Shown in pieces: positions 1 to 6,387 of a DNA stretch of 13,746 nucleotides. Numbering within the stretch: position 1 is the stretch's first letter; each line of letters begins with the position of its first letter. This DNA is from Haliscomenobacter sp038240665 (GTDB lineage Bacteria; Bacteroidota; Bacteroidia; Chitinophagales; Saprospiraceae), in contig JBBRGN010000115.1 in assembly GCA_038240665.1 (NCBI GenBank), positions 1-13,746 of the forward strand, read 5' to 3'. The position numbers and the translations under genes were made by a program. Below the pieces are notes generated by a model. It was not told the DNA's origin. It made no database searches and worked only from the letters and a program-made list of their open reading frames with translations.

Positions 1-777
1 GGTGTTGATTTCTCGACCAATTTCTTGACTGATGAAACTCAATTTCCGCCCTTTTTGAGTATGATTTTGATCCAGTTCCTCTAAATAAAAAAGACAATGC
101 TGAGAAAGACGCAGTTTTTCTTCTGAAATGTCCATTTTCTCAAGGTAGAAGATGATCTCCTGCTCAAACCGATTTTCATCAATTTTTTCCTTACCGAGAT
201 ATTCTTCTAGGTTTTGGAAAAGGCGAGTACGTAATTTAATAATGCGCTCGTCTTCAAAAGGTTTCACTTTTTCCAGATTTTCCTGAATGATGGCAATGCG
301 CAGCCGCATATCTGATTCGATCGAAGCGCCTTCTACCAATCGAAAGGCATCAAAGTTTTTGATGGCTTCTTCGATGGTTTGTTGAACCGAAAGCCATTCT
401 TCCTTGTCTAGGTTATCGCTGTTGCTGCCTACCACATTGGGTAACCTCAAAATGGATTGCAACAAATCACCTTCATTGAGACCGAGTTCATCCGCTAAAC
501 GGCTGAGTTCTTGATGGTATTTTTTAAACAAGGGCTTGTTAAGGCTAAAACCCTCTTCACCAGCGACGGATTGAATGTCGATGCTGAAGTCAATTTTACC
601 TCTTTCCAACCGCTCAGAAATCATCCGCCTAATTTCATGTTCTTTTTCGCGGTAGTTTTGCGGCACTTTCATGCGCAAGTCGGCAAATTTACTATTCAAG
701 GAACGAATCTCTGTAACAATGGTCTTGTCTAGGTAGGTTTTCGTTCCCCTACCATAACCAGTCATGGATAAAAGCAT
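1..777 (-). CDS. yicC: YicC family endoribonuclease, 3' end outside window
   Basis: The minus strand is open for 259 codons from the ATG at 777 to the window edge. It begins MLLSMTGYGRGTKTY, the family's hallmark N-terminus (SMTGxGR). Near the edge it has the conserved C-terminal segment GRKLSFISQEIGREINT. YicC proteins are about 290 residues long, so roughly 30 C-terminal residues are missing; there is no internal stop or frameshift. The start at 777 is preferred over the in-frame ATG at 765 because homologues keep the few residues before SMTG. The family is known as a cytoplasmic endoribonuclease (YicC/YloC) with an N-terminal YicC_N domain and a C-terminal DUF1732 domain. The charged C-terminal part (E-K-L-R-L-S, Q-E-I-G-R-E) fits DUF1732. 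In many bacteria yicC precedes the guanylate kinase gene, so gmk may lie just outside the window; that is inference. Confidence 0.95.
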   Translation of the reverse strand, partial: MLLSMTGYGRGTKTYLDKTIVTEIRSLNSKFADLRMKVPQNYREKEHEIRRMISERLERGKIDFSIDIQSVAGEEGFSLNKPLFKKYHQELSRLADELGLNEGDLLQSILRLPNVVGSNSDNLDKEEWLSVQQTIEEAIKNFDAFRLVEGASIESDMRLRIAIIQENLEKVKPFEDERIIKLRTRLFQNLEEYLGKEKIDENRFEQEIIFYLEKMDISEEKLRLSQHCLFYLEELDQNHTQKGRKLSFISQEIGREINT

Positions 778-1318
778 AGTAACCTGGTATTGCTGATTTG
801 TGGTGTTGAATGATGACCAACTATTTAAAAGGTGGTCATTTTGAATTTTCTGGACTTATTCCAATAATGGACTTGGTCAACAACAAATTTTTTTTCTTGA
901 GTGAGGCTTATTTTGAGCGCACAGTCAAACTTTGCGCGAAAAATAAACAAAAAAGCAAGGAAAAGATCGTTTTTGAGCCAAGTAGCTTGCCAATACAACT
1001 TGTCTACGAACAAAGATAGACAAAGGATTTAAAAAATGCTCAATTATGCATTGAATGCTGTAGGTTAATTAATTAAGTAAATTAGTATTTTTAGAGAATT
1101 AAATTCTGTAAAATGGTTAAAATACATTTTTTGTTTTGAATAGACCACTAATTAGCTAAATCACTACCTATCCAAAGTTCTAATCAATTGAAAATTAATG
1201 CAAAGAGTTAAAATAAACTTGTCTTTTTTTTCGGTTTAATGAATAAAATTACGAAATTTGCCACTCGCTTCGAAATAGCGACATCTTTCATAACTTATTA
1301 TAAACCAAGTATATACCA
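778..1318. other. AT-rich divergent intergenic region, no gene seen
   Basis: These 541 bases separate yicC from the divergent HU gene. Short open frames of 60-70 codons exist on both strands around 810-1019, but they overlap each other and resemble nothing known. Small symmetric sites are present: the 12-base palindrome TTAATTAATTAA at 1065-1076 and AGAATT-A-AATTCT at 1095-1107. Either could be an operator, though both are expected by chance in such AT-rich DNA. No exact TAnnTTTG box points towards the HU gene. Nothing else is recognisable. Confidence 0.6.
1011..1043 (-). promoter_or_regulatory. Candidate Bacteroidota-type promoter towards yicC
   Basis: Read on the minus strand, positions 1018-1011 are TATCTTTG, an exact match to the Bacteroidota -7 consensus TAnnTTTG. 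A TTG at 1043-1041, 22 bases upstream, can serve as the -33 element. Transcription would run towards yicC with a leader of about 230 bases. The match is exact, but the motif is short and the region is AT-rich, so chance occurrence is quite possible. Confidence 0.25.
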
Positions 1319-1645
1319 ATGAGAAAAGCTGATCTTGTTGCAGCAATATCTGAAAAGACGGGAGTGCCCAAGGTCGACGTACTGGTTACACTAGAAACCT
1401 TTTTCAAAGAAGTGAAGGGTTCTTTGGCAGACGGCGAAAATGTTTACATCCGTGGTTTTGGCAGTTTTGTAATCAAACGCCGGGCAAAGAAGATTGGCCG
1501 CCACATCAAAAAGAATGTAGCGATTGAAATTCCTGAGCATTTTATCCCCTCTTTCAAACCTGCTAAAGTGTTTGTAGAGCAAGTAAAAAGTAAAGTAAGC
1601 TCGTTGCCAAAAGATAGTATAGAGGACGACGAAGACGAGGATTAA
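1319..1645 (+). CDS. HU/IHF-family DNA-binding protein with acidic tail
   Basis: This is a 108-residue histone-like protein of the HU/IHF family, which binds and bends DNA as a dimer in the nucleoid. The helical N-terminus (MRKADLVAAISEKTG) starts in the family's standard way. The signature GFGSF is at residues 46-50, followed by the basic beta-arm (about 52-72) and the closing IPSFKPAK segment (76-83). The arm tip reads GRHIKKNVAIEIP, so the usual N-P-x-T-G turn, whose proline intercalates into DNA in canonical HU, is missing. The last ten residues (about 99-108) are almost all Asp/Glu (SIEDDEDED), an addition beyond the usual length of about 90. It lies 12 bases before the TPR gene and probably heads an operon. 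The precise subtype (HU or IHF-beta-like) is uncertain. Confidence 0.95.
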   Translation: MRKADLVAAISEKTGVPKVDVLVTLETFFKEVKGSLADGENVYIRGFGSFVIKRRAKKIGRHIKKNVAIEIPEHFIPSFKPAKVFVEQVKSKVSSLPKDSIEDDEDED

Positions 1646-1657
1646 TCCAAAGCAATC

Positions 1658-2446
1658 ATGACTAAGTCGCAAATTGCAACTGTTGGAGCTTCGGTGTTGT
1701 TGTTGCTGGTACTTTATATAGGATGTGATACCAAGCCTCGTAAAATGAAAGATGTGGAGAAGTCCAGATCTTTGGTGATCGAGTCTACGGATATCAATGT
1801 TTTATTACAAGAGGCCAAAGACAGCATTAAGCCTAGTGAATTGGCATTGATTACCACTTTGGAAGACGAACTGGCGGCACAGCCAACTGATACGGGAAAA
1901 GTAACGGTGCTAAAGCGACTATCAGGTCAGTGGTTTGATTTGGAGCGTCCAGCTTTATCAGGTTATTATGCAGAGCAAGTTGCCGAGCTTACCAGTACTG
2001 AAGGAAGTTGGTCAATTGCAGGTACTACTTACGCCATTGCTGTTCAGCGTGGCGGGAGTCAGCGAATCCGTGATTATGCTACTGGTCGTGCAGTAAAGGC
2101 ATTCGAAAACGCCATTTCTATTAACCCTAAGGAATTGGGGTATAAATTGAATTTAGCGTTGTTGTATACCGACAACCCTCCAGCCGATAATCCGATGAAG
2201 GGTATTTTAATGATCCTTGATCTCAACAAAGCTAACCCGGACAACCCGGACATCCTAATGAATTTAGGACGCCTAGCTATTCGAACCAACCAGTTGGACA
2301 AGGCCGTGGAACGCTTGGAAAGAGCTTTAACCCTCGATCCTACGTTGGTACCTGCCATTTGCATGCTCAGTCAGGCCTACGCAGGCTTGGGGCAAATGGA
2401 CAAAGCCAAGAGTTATGAGCAGCGCTGTAATGCAGCGCAACAGTAA
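1658..2446 (+). CDS. TPR-containing membrane-anchored protein
   Basis: The protein has 262 residues. It begins with a short basic end and a hydrophobic segment (about 6-22, ASVLLLLVLYIG) followed by Cys23-Asp. This could be a lipoprotein signal with an imperfect lipobox (Y-I-G-C) or a single N-terminal membrane anchor. Helical tetratricopeptide repeats occupy the second half: a partial unit near 143-157 (RAVKAFENAISINP), one near 164-195, a clear one at about 198-230 (MNLGRLAIRTNQLDKAVERL, then ERALTLDP), and one at 232-256. TPR arrays are protein-binding scaffolds, so the function is not given by the sequence. The 12-base gap to the HU gene indicates co-transcription. TPR proteins occur between HU and RNase G genes in relatives (recollection, not checked). 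Which compartment the TPR part faces is unknown. Confidence 0.85.
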   Translation: MTKSQIATVGASVLLLLVLYIGCDTKPRKMKDVEKSRSLVIESTDINVLLQEAKDSIKPSELALITTLEDELAAQPTDTGKVTVLKRLSGQWFDLERPALSGYYAEQVAELTSTEGSWSIAGTTYAIAVQRGGSQRIRDYATGRAVKAFENAISINPKELGYKLNLALLYTDNPPADNPMKGILMILDLNKANPDNPDILMNLGRLAIRTNQLDKAVERLERALTLDPTLVPAICMLSQAYAGLGQMDKAKSYEQRCNAAQQ

Positions 2447-2467
2447 GGAACAATAGCCAATCGCTGG

Positions 2468-2512
2468 CAGATGATTCATTCGATTATTTTAAGTGGTCGT
2501 TTCCATCATCTG
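2468..2512 (+). other. Inverted repeat after the TPR gene
   Basis: CAGATGAT (2468-2475) and ATCATCTG (2505-2512) are perfect 8-base complementary arms around a 29-base spacer. No T-run follows, so it is not a standard intrinsic terminator. It lies between the TPR gene and the 31-residue protein gene and could be an mRNA-processing or stability hairpin. The long loop makes it weak. Confidence 0.3.
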
Positions 2513-2566
2513 TTGAGTAAGTGGCTTGGAAATAAAATGGTTTAACCTATTAAAGAAACTTGCACT

Positions 2567-2662
2567 ATGCCGTGTGGAAAAAAGCGCAAAAGACATAAGA
2601 TTGCGACGCATAAGCGGAAGAAGAGACTGCGTAAGAACCGCCATAAGAAGAAGAGCAGATAG
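2567..2662 (+). CDS. Tiny basic AURKAIP1/COX24-type (mS38/bS22-like) protein
   Basis: This 31-codon gene encodes a protein starting MPCGKKRKRHKIATHKRKK and ending KKKSR. About two thirds of its residues are Lys, Arg or His and it contains no acidic residue. The core KRKRHKIATHKRKKRLRKNR matches what I know of the AURKAIP1/COX24 domain, whose members are the mitochondrial small-subunit protein mS38 and the tiny bacterial ribosome-associated proteins of bS22 type. Bacteroidota genomes carry a very similar protein of about the same length. The likely role is therefore a structural peptide of the small ribosomal subunit; this rests on motif recognition only. It follows the TPR gene by 120 bases and precedes rng, so it sits among RNA and translation genes. 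The ATG is unambiguous and ends in TAG. No Shine-Dalgarno sequence is visible, as usual for this phylum. Confidence 0.85.
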   Translation: MPCGKKRKRHKIATHKRKKRLRKNRHKKKSR

Positions 2663-3070
2663 TTTTTAAATAGCGGCATTGGGCTAAGGAAAGAGGCATT
2701 AAATGGTACTTCACTGTTGCCAGTTTTTTCCGCCCACCGGGTCTTCCCAGCTTGGAGCGACGAGATGCGCGCCAAGCTGGGTCTTGTGATTATGGTAGCA
2801 TGTATTTGTCTTCATAACACATACAATCAATCCGGTTCGCATTAGCAAGGGTAAAGCCCCGCTCGTTCCTCTTAGGGTCTTCAAGTAAGAGCTATTGTTA
2901 AGCTGAAAAGAGATTGCATTGTCATTCAAAGAATTTTCCCCAGTTTATTCTCCCATAAGATGCTCTCTTATTTGATCTACCGATAAGGACACTCAGGAAT
3001 TCCAACACCTTGCAAACTGTAAGCATTCTAGCCTCTTTTTTTGATCCCAACGCCCTTAAAATGGTGTCCT
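2663..3070 (+). other. 408-base leader region before rng
   Basis: No credible gene is present: the minus-strand open frames across 2542-2775 and 2711-2929 run through the palindrome and the tiny gene in the wrong sense. The region holds the strong hairpin described separately and, just before rng, a T-run at 3035-3042. I found no exact TAnnTTTG promoter box on the plus strand, so rng may be read from upstream. Alternatively its promoter diverges from consensus and this is a long 5' leader. Confidence 0.5.
2739..2785. repeat. Palindromic repeat element (REP-like hairpin)
   Basis: CCCAGCTTGG (2746-2755) and CCAAGCTGGG (2772-2781) form a perfect 10-base-pair stem. Inside, after one A/G mismatch, GCG (2757-2759) pairs with CGC (2768-2770), leaving an 8-base loop. 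The heptamer GGGTCTT occurs at both edges (2739-2745 and 2779-2785) as a direct repeat that overlaps the right arm. The element is richer in G+C than its surroundings and has no T-run, so it is not an intrinsic terminator. Dispersed palindromes with similar CCCAGCTTGG arms occur in genomes of this phylum as far as I recall. Only one copy lies in this window, so its repetitive nature is unproven. Confidence 0.55.
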
Positions 3071-4633
3071 GTGGAAAAAGAACTTATTATTAATTCTACC
3101 CCCACAGAAGTAGAGATCGCCTTATTGGAAGATTCTAAACTGGTAGAACTTCATTATCAAAAGACCAATACCAACTTCACGGTTGGCGATGTTTTTTTGG
3201 GTAAAGTCCGCCGTTTAATGCCGGGGCTTAACGCTGCTTTTGTGGACATTGGCCATAAGAAAGATGCTTTTTTGCATTATACTGATCTTGGGCCAAAACT
3301 CCGTTCCCTCATCAAGTTTACCAATGGAGCGGTGGGCGGCGCAATTAATGTGCCGACCTTAGAAAGTTTTACGATCGAACCAGAGATCAATAAAAATGGT
3401 AAAATCGATCAGGTACTCAAAAAAGGACAAAATGTATTGGTGCAGGTGCTCAAAGAGCCTATCTCTACCAAAGGTCCGCGTTTGAGTTGTGAATTGACCA
3501 TTCCTGGTCGTTATTTGGTATTGACTCCTTTTTCGGATGTAATAGCCGTATCTAAGAAAATTGCCAACGCTGAAGAACGCAAACGCCTCAAAGTGCTGAT
3601 CGAAAGCATCAAGCCTAAGAACTTTGGAGTCATTGTGCGTACTGCCGCGGAAGGTAAAAAAGTGGCCGATCTTCATGAAGAGCTCTCTTACATGCTGGAT
3701 AAATGGGAAGGCATGTTCAAACAAATGCACCGTGCAGAAGCACCGGCTAAATTGTTGAGCGAGTTGGATAAAACGTCCAGCATCCTTCGCGACTTATTAA
3801 GCGACTCTTTTAACAAGATTCAGGTTAACGAAAAAGAGCTTTTCCAAAATATCAAAAACTATCTTTCGACCATTGCTCCTGACCAAGTGAACATTGTCAG
3901 CTTGTACAAAGGAACGAAGTCGATTTTTGAACATTTTGGCGTTACTCGACAAATCAAGTCCTCTTTTGGAAAAACGGCATCCATGCCCAGTGGCTCCTAT
4001 CTGGTAATCGATTCTACAGAAGCGATGCATGTAATCGACGTCAACAGCGGGCATAAAATGTCGAGCACCAACGCGGATGAAGCAGTGATGCGGGTAAACA
4101 TGGAAGCGGCTGATGAGATTGCTCGTCAGCTTCGACTCCGAGACATTGGCGGATTAATCGTGATCGACTTTATCGACATGCGCAATGCCGAGCACAAAAA
4201 GGAAGTGTTGCGGGCCATGCGCCAGGCCATGAAAAAAGATAGAGCGCAGCATACCGTTTTGCCCTTGAGTAAATTCGGCTTGATGCAAATCACGCGCCAA
4301 CGGGTAAGACCAGAAGTGAAAATTGATACGACTGAAATCTGCCCTACTTGTGGCGGCACCGGTACCATCAATGCTTCTATCTTGCTGGTTAGCGATATTG
4401 AGCGGGATCTAAACTTTATCCAACAATCGCATCCAAAAGTAAAGGTCAAATTAGTGGTACATCCATATGTGGCTGCTTACCTCAAAAAAGATGGTTTTTT
4501 GAGGAGCATTCAATGGCAATGGTACCGCAAACAGTACCGCTGGGTAAATGTTGATTCTGATCCAGATTATCACCTTACCAAGTATACTTTTTTTGATGAA
4601 CACGATGATGAGATTCGTTTAAACGCGGTTTAA
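3071..4633 (+). CDS. rng: Ribonuclease G (RNase E/G family)
   Basis: This is a 520-residue endoribonuclease of the RNase E/G family, acting in rRNA maturation and mRNA decay in the cytoplasm. The N-terminus KELIINSTPTEVEIALLED is typical of Bacteroidota members. An S1 RNA-binding domain follows (about 36-130; VGDVFLGKVRRLMPGLNAAF) with an insertion of some 45 residues. The two magnesium-binding aspartates are present: D323 in TEAMHVIDVNSG and D366 in GGLIVIDFIDM, equivalent to D303 and D346 of E. coli RNase E. The zinc-link motif CPTCGGTG starts at C424. There is no long C-terminal scaffold, so RNase G rather than RNase E. I place the start at the GTG at 3071 because homologues begin near M-x-KELIIN; an in-frame TTG at 3041 would add ten unconserved residues. 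An out-of-frame 10-codon reading frame (ATG 3061, stop 3091-3093) overlaps this start. A strong terminator lies 50 bases downstream. Confidence 0.95.
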   Translation: MEKELIINSTPTEVEIALLEDSKLVELHYQKTNTNFTVGDVFLGKVRRLMPGLNAAFVDIGHKKDAFLHYTDLGPKLRSLIKFTNGAVGGAINVPTLESFTIEPEINKNGKIDQVLKKGQNVLVQVLKEPISTKGPRLSCELTIPGRYLVLTPFSDVIAVSKKIANAEERKRLKVLIESIKPKNFGVIVRTAAEGKKVADLHEELSYMLDKWEGMFKQMHRAEAPAKLLSELDKTSSILRDLLSDSFNKIQVNEKELFQNIKNYLSTIAPDQVNIVSLYKGTKSIFEHFGVTRQIKSSFGKTASMPSGSYLVIDSTEAMHVIDVNSGHKMSSTNADEAVMRVNMEAADEIARQLRLRDIGGLIVIDFIDMRNAEHKKEVLRAMRQAMKKDRAQHTVLPLSKFGLMQITRQRVRPEVKIDTTEICPTCGGTGTINASILLVSDIERDLNFIQQSHPKVKVKLVVHPYVAAYLKKDGFLRSIQWQWYRKQYRWVNVDSDPDYHLTKYTFFDEHDDEIRLNAV

Positions 4634-4683
4634 TCAAAAAAACTAAGAAAGTTGACTTTGTTGATTATCAACGTGTCAGGTTC

Positions 4684-4724
4684 AAAAAAAGCAGCTGCCC
4701 ATTTTGTAGGGACAGCTGCTTTTT
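4684..4724. terminator. Bidirectional intrinsic terminator after rng
   Basis: Seven A, then GCAGCTG-CCC, an eight-base loop, GGG-A-CAGCTGC and five T form a strong stem with a run of T on either strand. A single bulged A (4712) interrupts the stem. It ends the rng transcript and could also stop transcripts from the minus strand. Confidence 0.9.
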
Positions 4725-4751
4725 CATTGCTAAGAATCCCAGAGGGAATTT

Positions 4752-5086
4752 TTATTTTATGTTCCAGGCCAAAGTCAAGTAATAAAACCCGCCAATACTG
4801 GGTCCCCTAAGGATCGAATAATAGTACCGATTGAGCAAATTTGTCCCCCCTAGCTTCAGATTCACCTTCAAATCTGATATACGATAACTGATGAAACCAT
4901 CAACTGAAGTAAAAGAAGGAACGGTTCCATTGACCAAAAAAAAGGTTCCTCCGGGAGTTCAATGCGAAGCCTACCAGAAACGTGGATGGCTCCTTCCTTT
5001 AATAAGTGTTTCAATCCCATTCCGATTATGCTTTTGAGGTTCGCGGTTTGGTCTCTTTTTTGGCCATCGGGCAGCCACAGTCGGTT
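4752..5086 (-). pseudogene. C-terminal relic of a TonB-dependent receptor, frameshifted
   Basis: Reading the minus strand, the last 60 or so codons (from about 4937 to the TAA at 4752) give barrel strands typical of the end of a Bacteroidota TonB-dependent receptor: SFTSVDGFISYRI, then LGGTNLLNRYYYS and GPSIGGFYYLTLAWNI. The preceding piece, in another frame (5086 to about 4944), reads IIGMGLKHLLKEGAIHVSGR-LR, which fits the strand before it. The two frames would join if the run of eight T (plus-strand A at 4936-4943) had nine, so a one-base loss there is the simplest break. Nothing of the plug or the earlier barrel is present, and no start codon or signal peptide exists. The relic is therefore non-functional. 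The family assignment comes from the NLLNxYY...GPxIGGxYY pattern and is likely but not certain. Confidence 0.6.
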
Positions 5087-5221
5087 CTACAGGAATTGAG
5101 GGTCAATAAAATAAAACCTAAAAATAGGCTTCGAATAACTAAGTTTTTTAAGCGCATAAAATTTCAGTATTTTTTGCTTATTTTTTCCCAATGATAAGCA
5201 ACTCGTTTTAAAATAGAAACA
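5087..5221 (+). other. AT-rich spacer before the glycosyltransferase gene
   Basis: This 135-base segment probably carries the promoter for the genes at 5222-7833, because the next terminator upstream isolates them from rng. A near-consensus TATTTTTTG lies around 5168-5176; it has one T more than TAnnTTTG. The receptor relic ends abruptly at its left border. No hairpin is obvious. Confidence 0.3.
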
Positions 5222-6337
5222 ATGGCAAACCCTCCGCACAAAGTAATTGTATCTCCGCTTGATTGGGGTCTTGGACATGCCACTAGAAGCATTCCAGTAA
5301 TACGTGAATTGCAAGAACAAGGAGCGGAAGTCATCATAGCATCCAATGGTAAGGCGCTGGCGCTGCTGCGTTCCGAATTTCCAAAAATTCGCAATTGGGA
5401 ACTACCTGCATACGACGTGCTTTACCCGCGTGAAAATATCTACCTGAACGTGGCGCAGCAGATGCCCAAAATTATTGCTGCAATCCTCCAAGAACAACGG
5501 GTGATTGCCAAAATAGAACGTCAAGAAAATGCAAAGGCCATCGTTTCGGATCACCGCTATGGATGTCGTATTCGGCATGGCATCAACGTTATTATGGCGC
5601 ACCAGCTGCATTTGCCAGTTCTTTTCCCCATGAAATTGGCTACACAATCGATTCACTGGACTCAGATGCGCAAATTTAACGAATGTTGGGTTCCCGATTT
5701 TCCAGATGAGCCCAATCTATCTGGACATTTAGGGCATCCTTCTCTCCCGCGCGTGATCACCCGCTACGTAGGGCCTTTGTCTCGATTCCAATACCAAGAA
5801 TTGCCCAAAAAATACGAATTTATTGCCATTATTTCAGGGCCTGAACCCCAACGAACCTATTTTGCTGAAAAATTGCGCCAACAAGCCGCGGAATTTCATG
5901 ATCATTCTTTTCTTTTTGTGTTGGGAAACCCGGAACAGGAGTATTATGAAAAGGTAGAGAACAACATCACCTTCGTACCACACCTATCTTCTCTTAAGCT
6001 TCAAGAAGCAGTATCGCAAAGTAAATACGTGATCTGTCGTTCAGGATACAGCAGCATCATGGACTTGGTTATGCTCGGAACACCGGCATTGTTAGTGCCT
6101 ACTCCTGGCCAAACAGAGCAAGAATACTGCGCCGAACACTTGCAAGCTCAAGGCCTTTTTACTGTTCAGTCGCAAAGTGAATTGAATCTTCGCGAAGCGC
6201 TGCCCAAATTGCTGCAAAGCCGCTCCTTACGCGATTTTCGCCCCATCCAAATGCCGAGTTTATTGAGTATTGCAGTTGCTTCTTTGCTGCAACTGATCGA
6301 AGGACTACCTAGTGAAACAGATTTTGGCGGAGAGTAA
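5222..6337 (+). CDS. MurG-like GT-B glycosyltransferase, acceptor unknown
   Basis: The product has 371 residues and a two-domain GT-B architecture. The N-terminal loop SPLDWGLGHATRSIPVIREL (11-30) is the glycine-rich acceptor-side motif comparable to GGTGGHxxP of MurG. The C-terminal donor site is CRSGYSSIMDLVMLGTPALL (272-291) followed by VPTPGQTEQEY, closely like the MurG UDP-sugar loop. Such enzymes transfer a sugar from a nucleotide donor, often UDP-GlcNAc, to a lipid or cell-wall acceptor at the cytoplasmic face. This is probably not MurG itself: its motifs differ, and it is not in a mur/fts division cluster. It could modify a lipid or polysaccharide, but no neighbour reveals the substrate. 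The ATG at 5222 directly precedes the conserved N-terminus. The next gene follows 50 bases later on the same strand without a terminator between them. Confidence 0.8.
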   Translation: MANPPHKVIVSPLDWGLGHATRSIPVIRELQEQGAEVIIASNGKALALLRSEFPKIRNWELPAYDVLYPRENIYLNVAQQMPKIIAAILQEQRVIAKIERQENAKAIVSDHRYGCRIRHGINVIMAHQLHLPVLFPMKLATQSIHWTQMRKFNECWVPDFPDEPNLSGHLGHPSLPRVITRYVGPLSRFQYQELPKKYEFIAIISGPEPQRTYFAEKLRQQAAEFHDHSFLFVLGNPEQEYYEKVENNITFVPHLSSLKLQEAVSQSKYVICRSGYSSIMDLVMLGTPALLVPTPGQTEQEYCAEHLQAQGLFTVQSQSELNLREALPKLLQSRSLRDFRPIQMPSLLSIAVASLLQLIEGLPSETDFGGE

Positions 6338-6387
6338 GCGGGTGTTCTTATTTTAGTGCTGTATTTTATAACCATAAACAAATAAAT

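Noticed and set aside
810..1019. Open frames of about 60-70 codons on both strands between yicC and the HU gene
   Set aside because: They overlap each other on opposite strands, match no family I know, have unlikely composition for a protein, and lie in AT-rich intergenic DNA.
2542..2929. Minus-strand open frames across the tiny gene and the palindrome
   Set aside because: They are antisense to the 31-residue gene or are produced by translating the palindromic repeat; no recognisable domain.
3041..3070. TTG start at 3041 for rng
   Set aside because: It would add ten residues that are not typical of the family and sits in a T-run; the GTG at 3071 fits the conserved N-terminus better.
5006..5194. 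Short plus-strand open frame over the receptor relic
   Set aside because: It is antisense to the relic and runs into AT-rich promoter DNA with no family resemblance.
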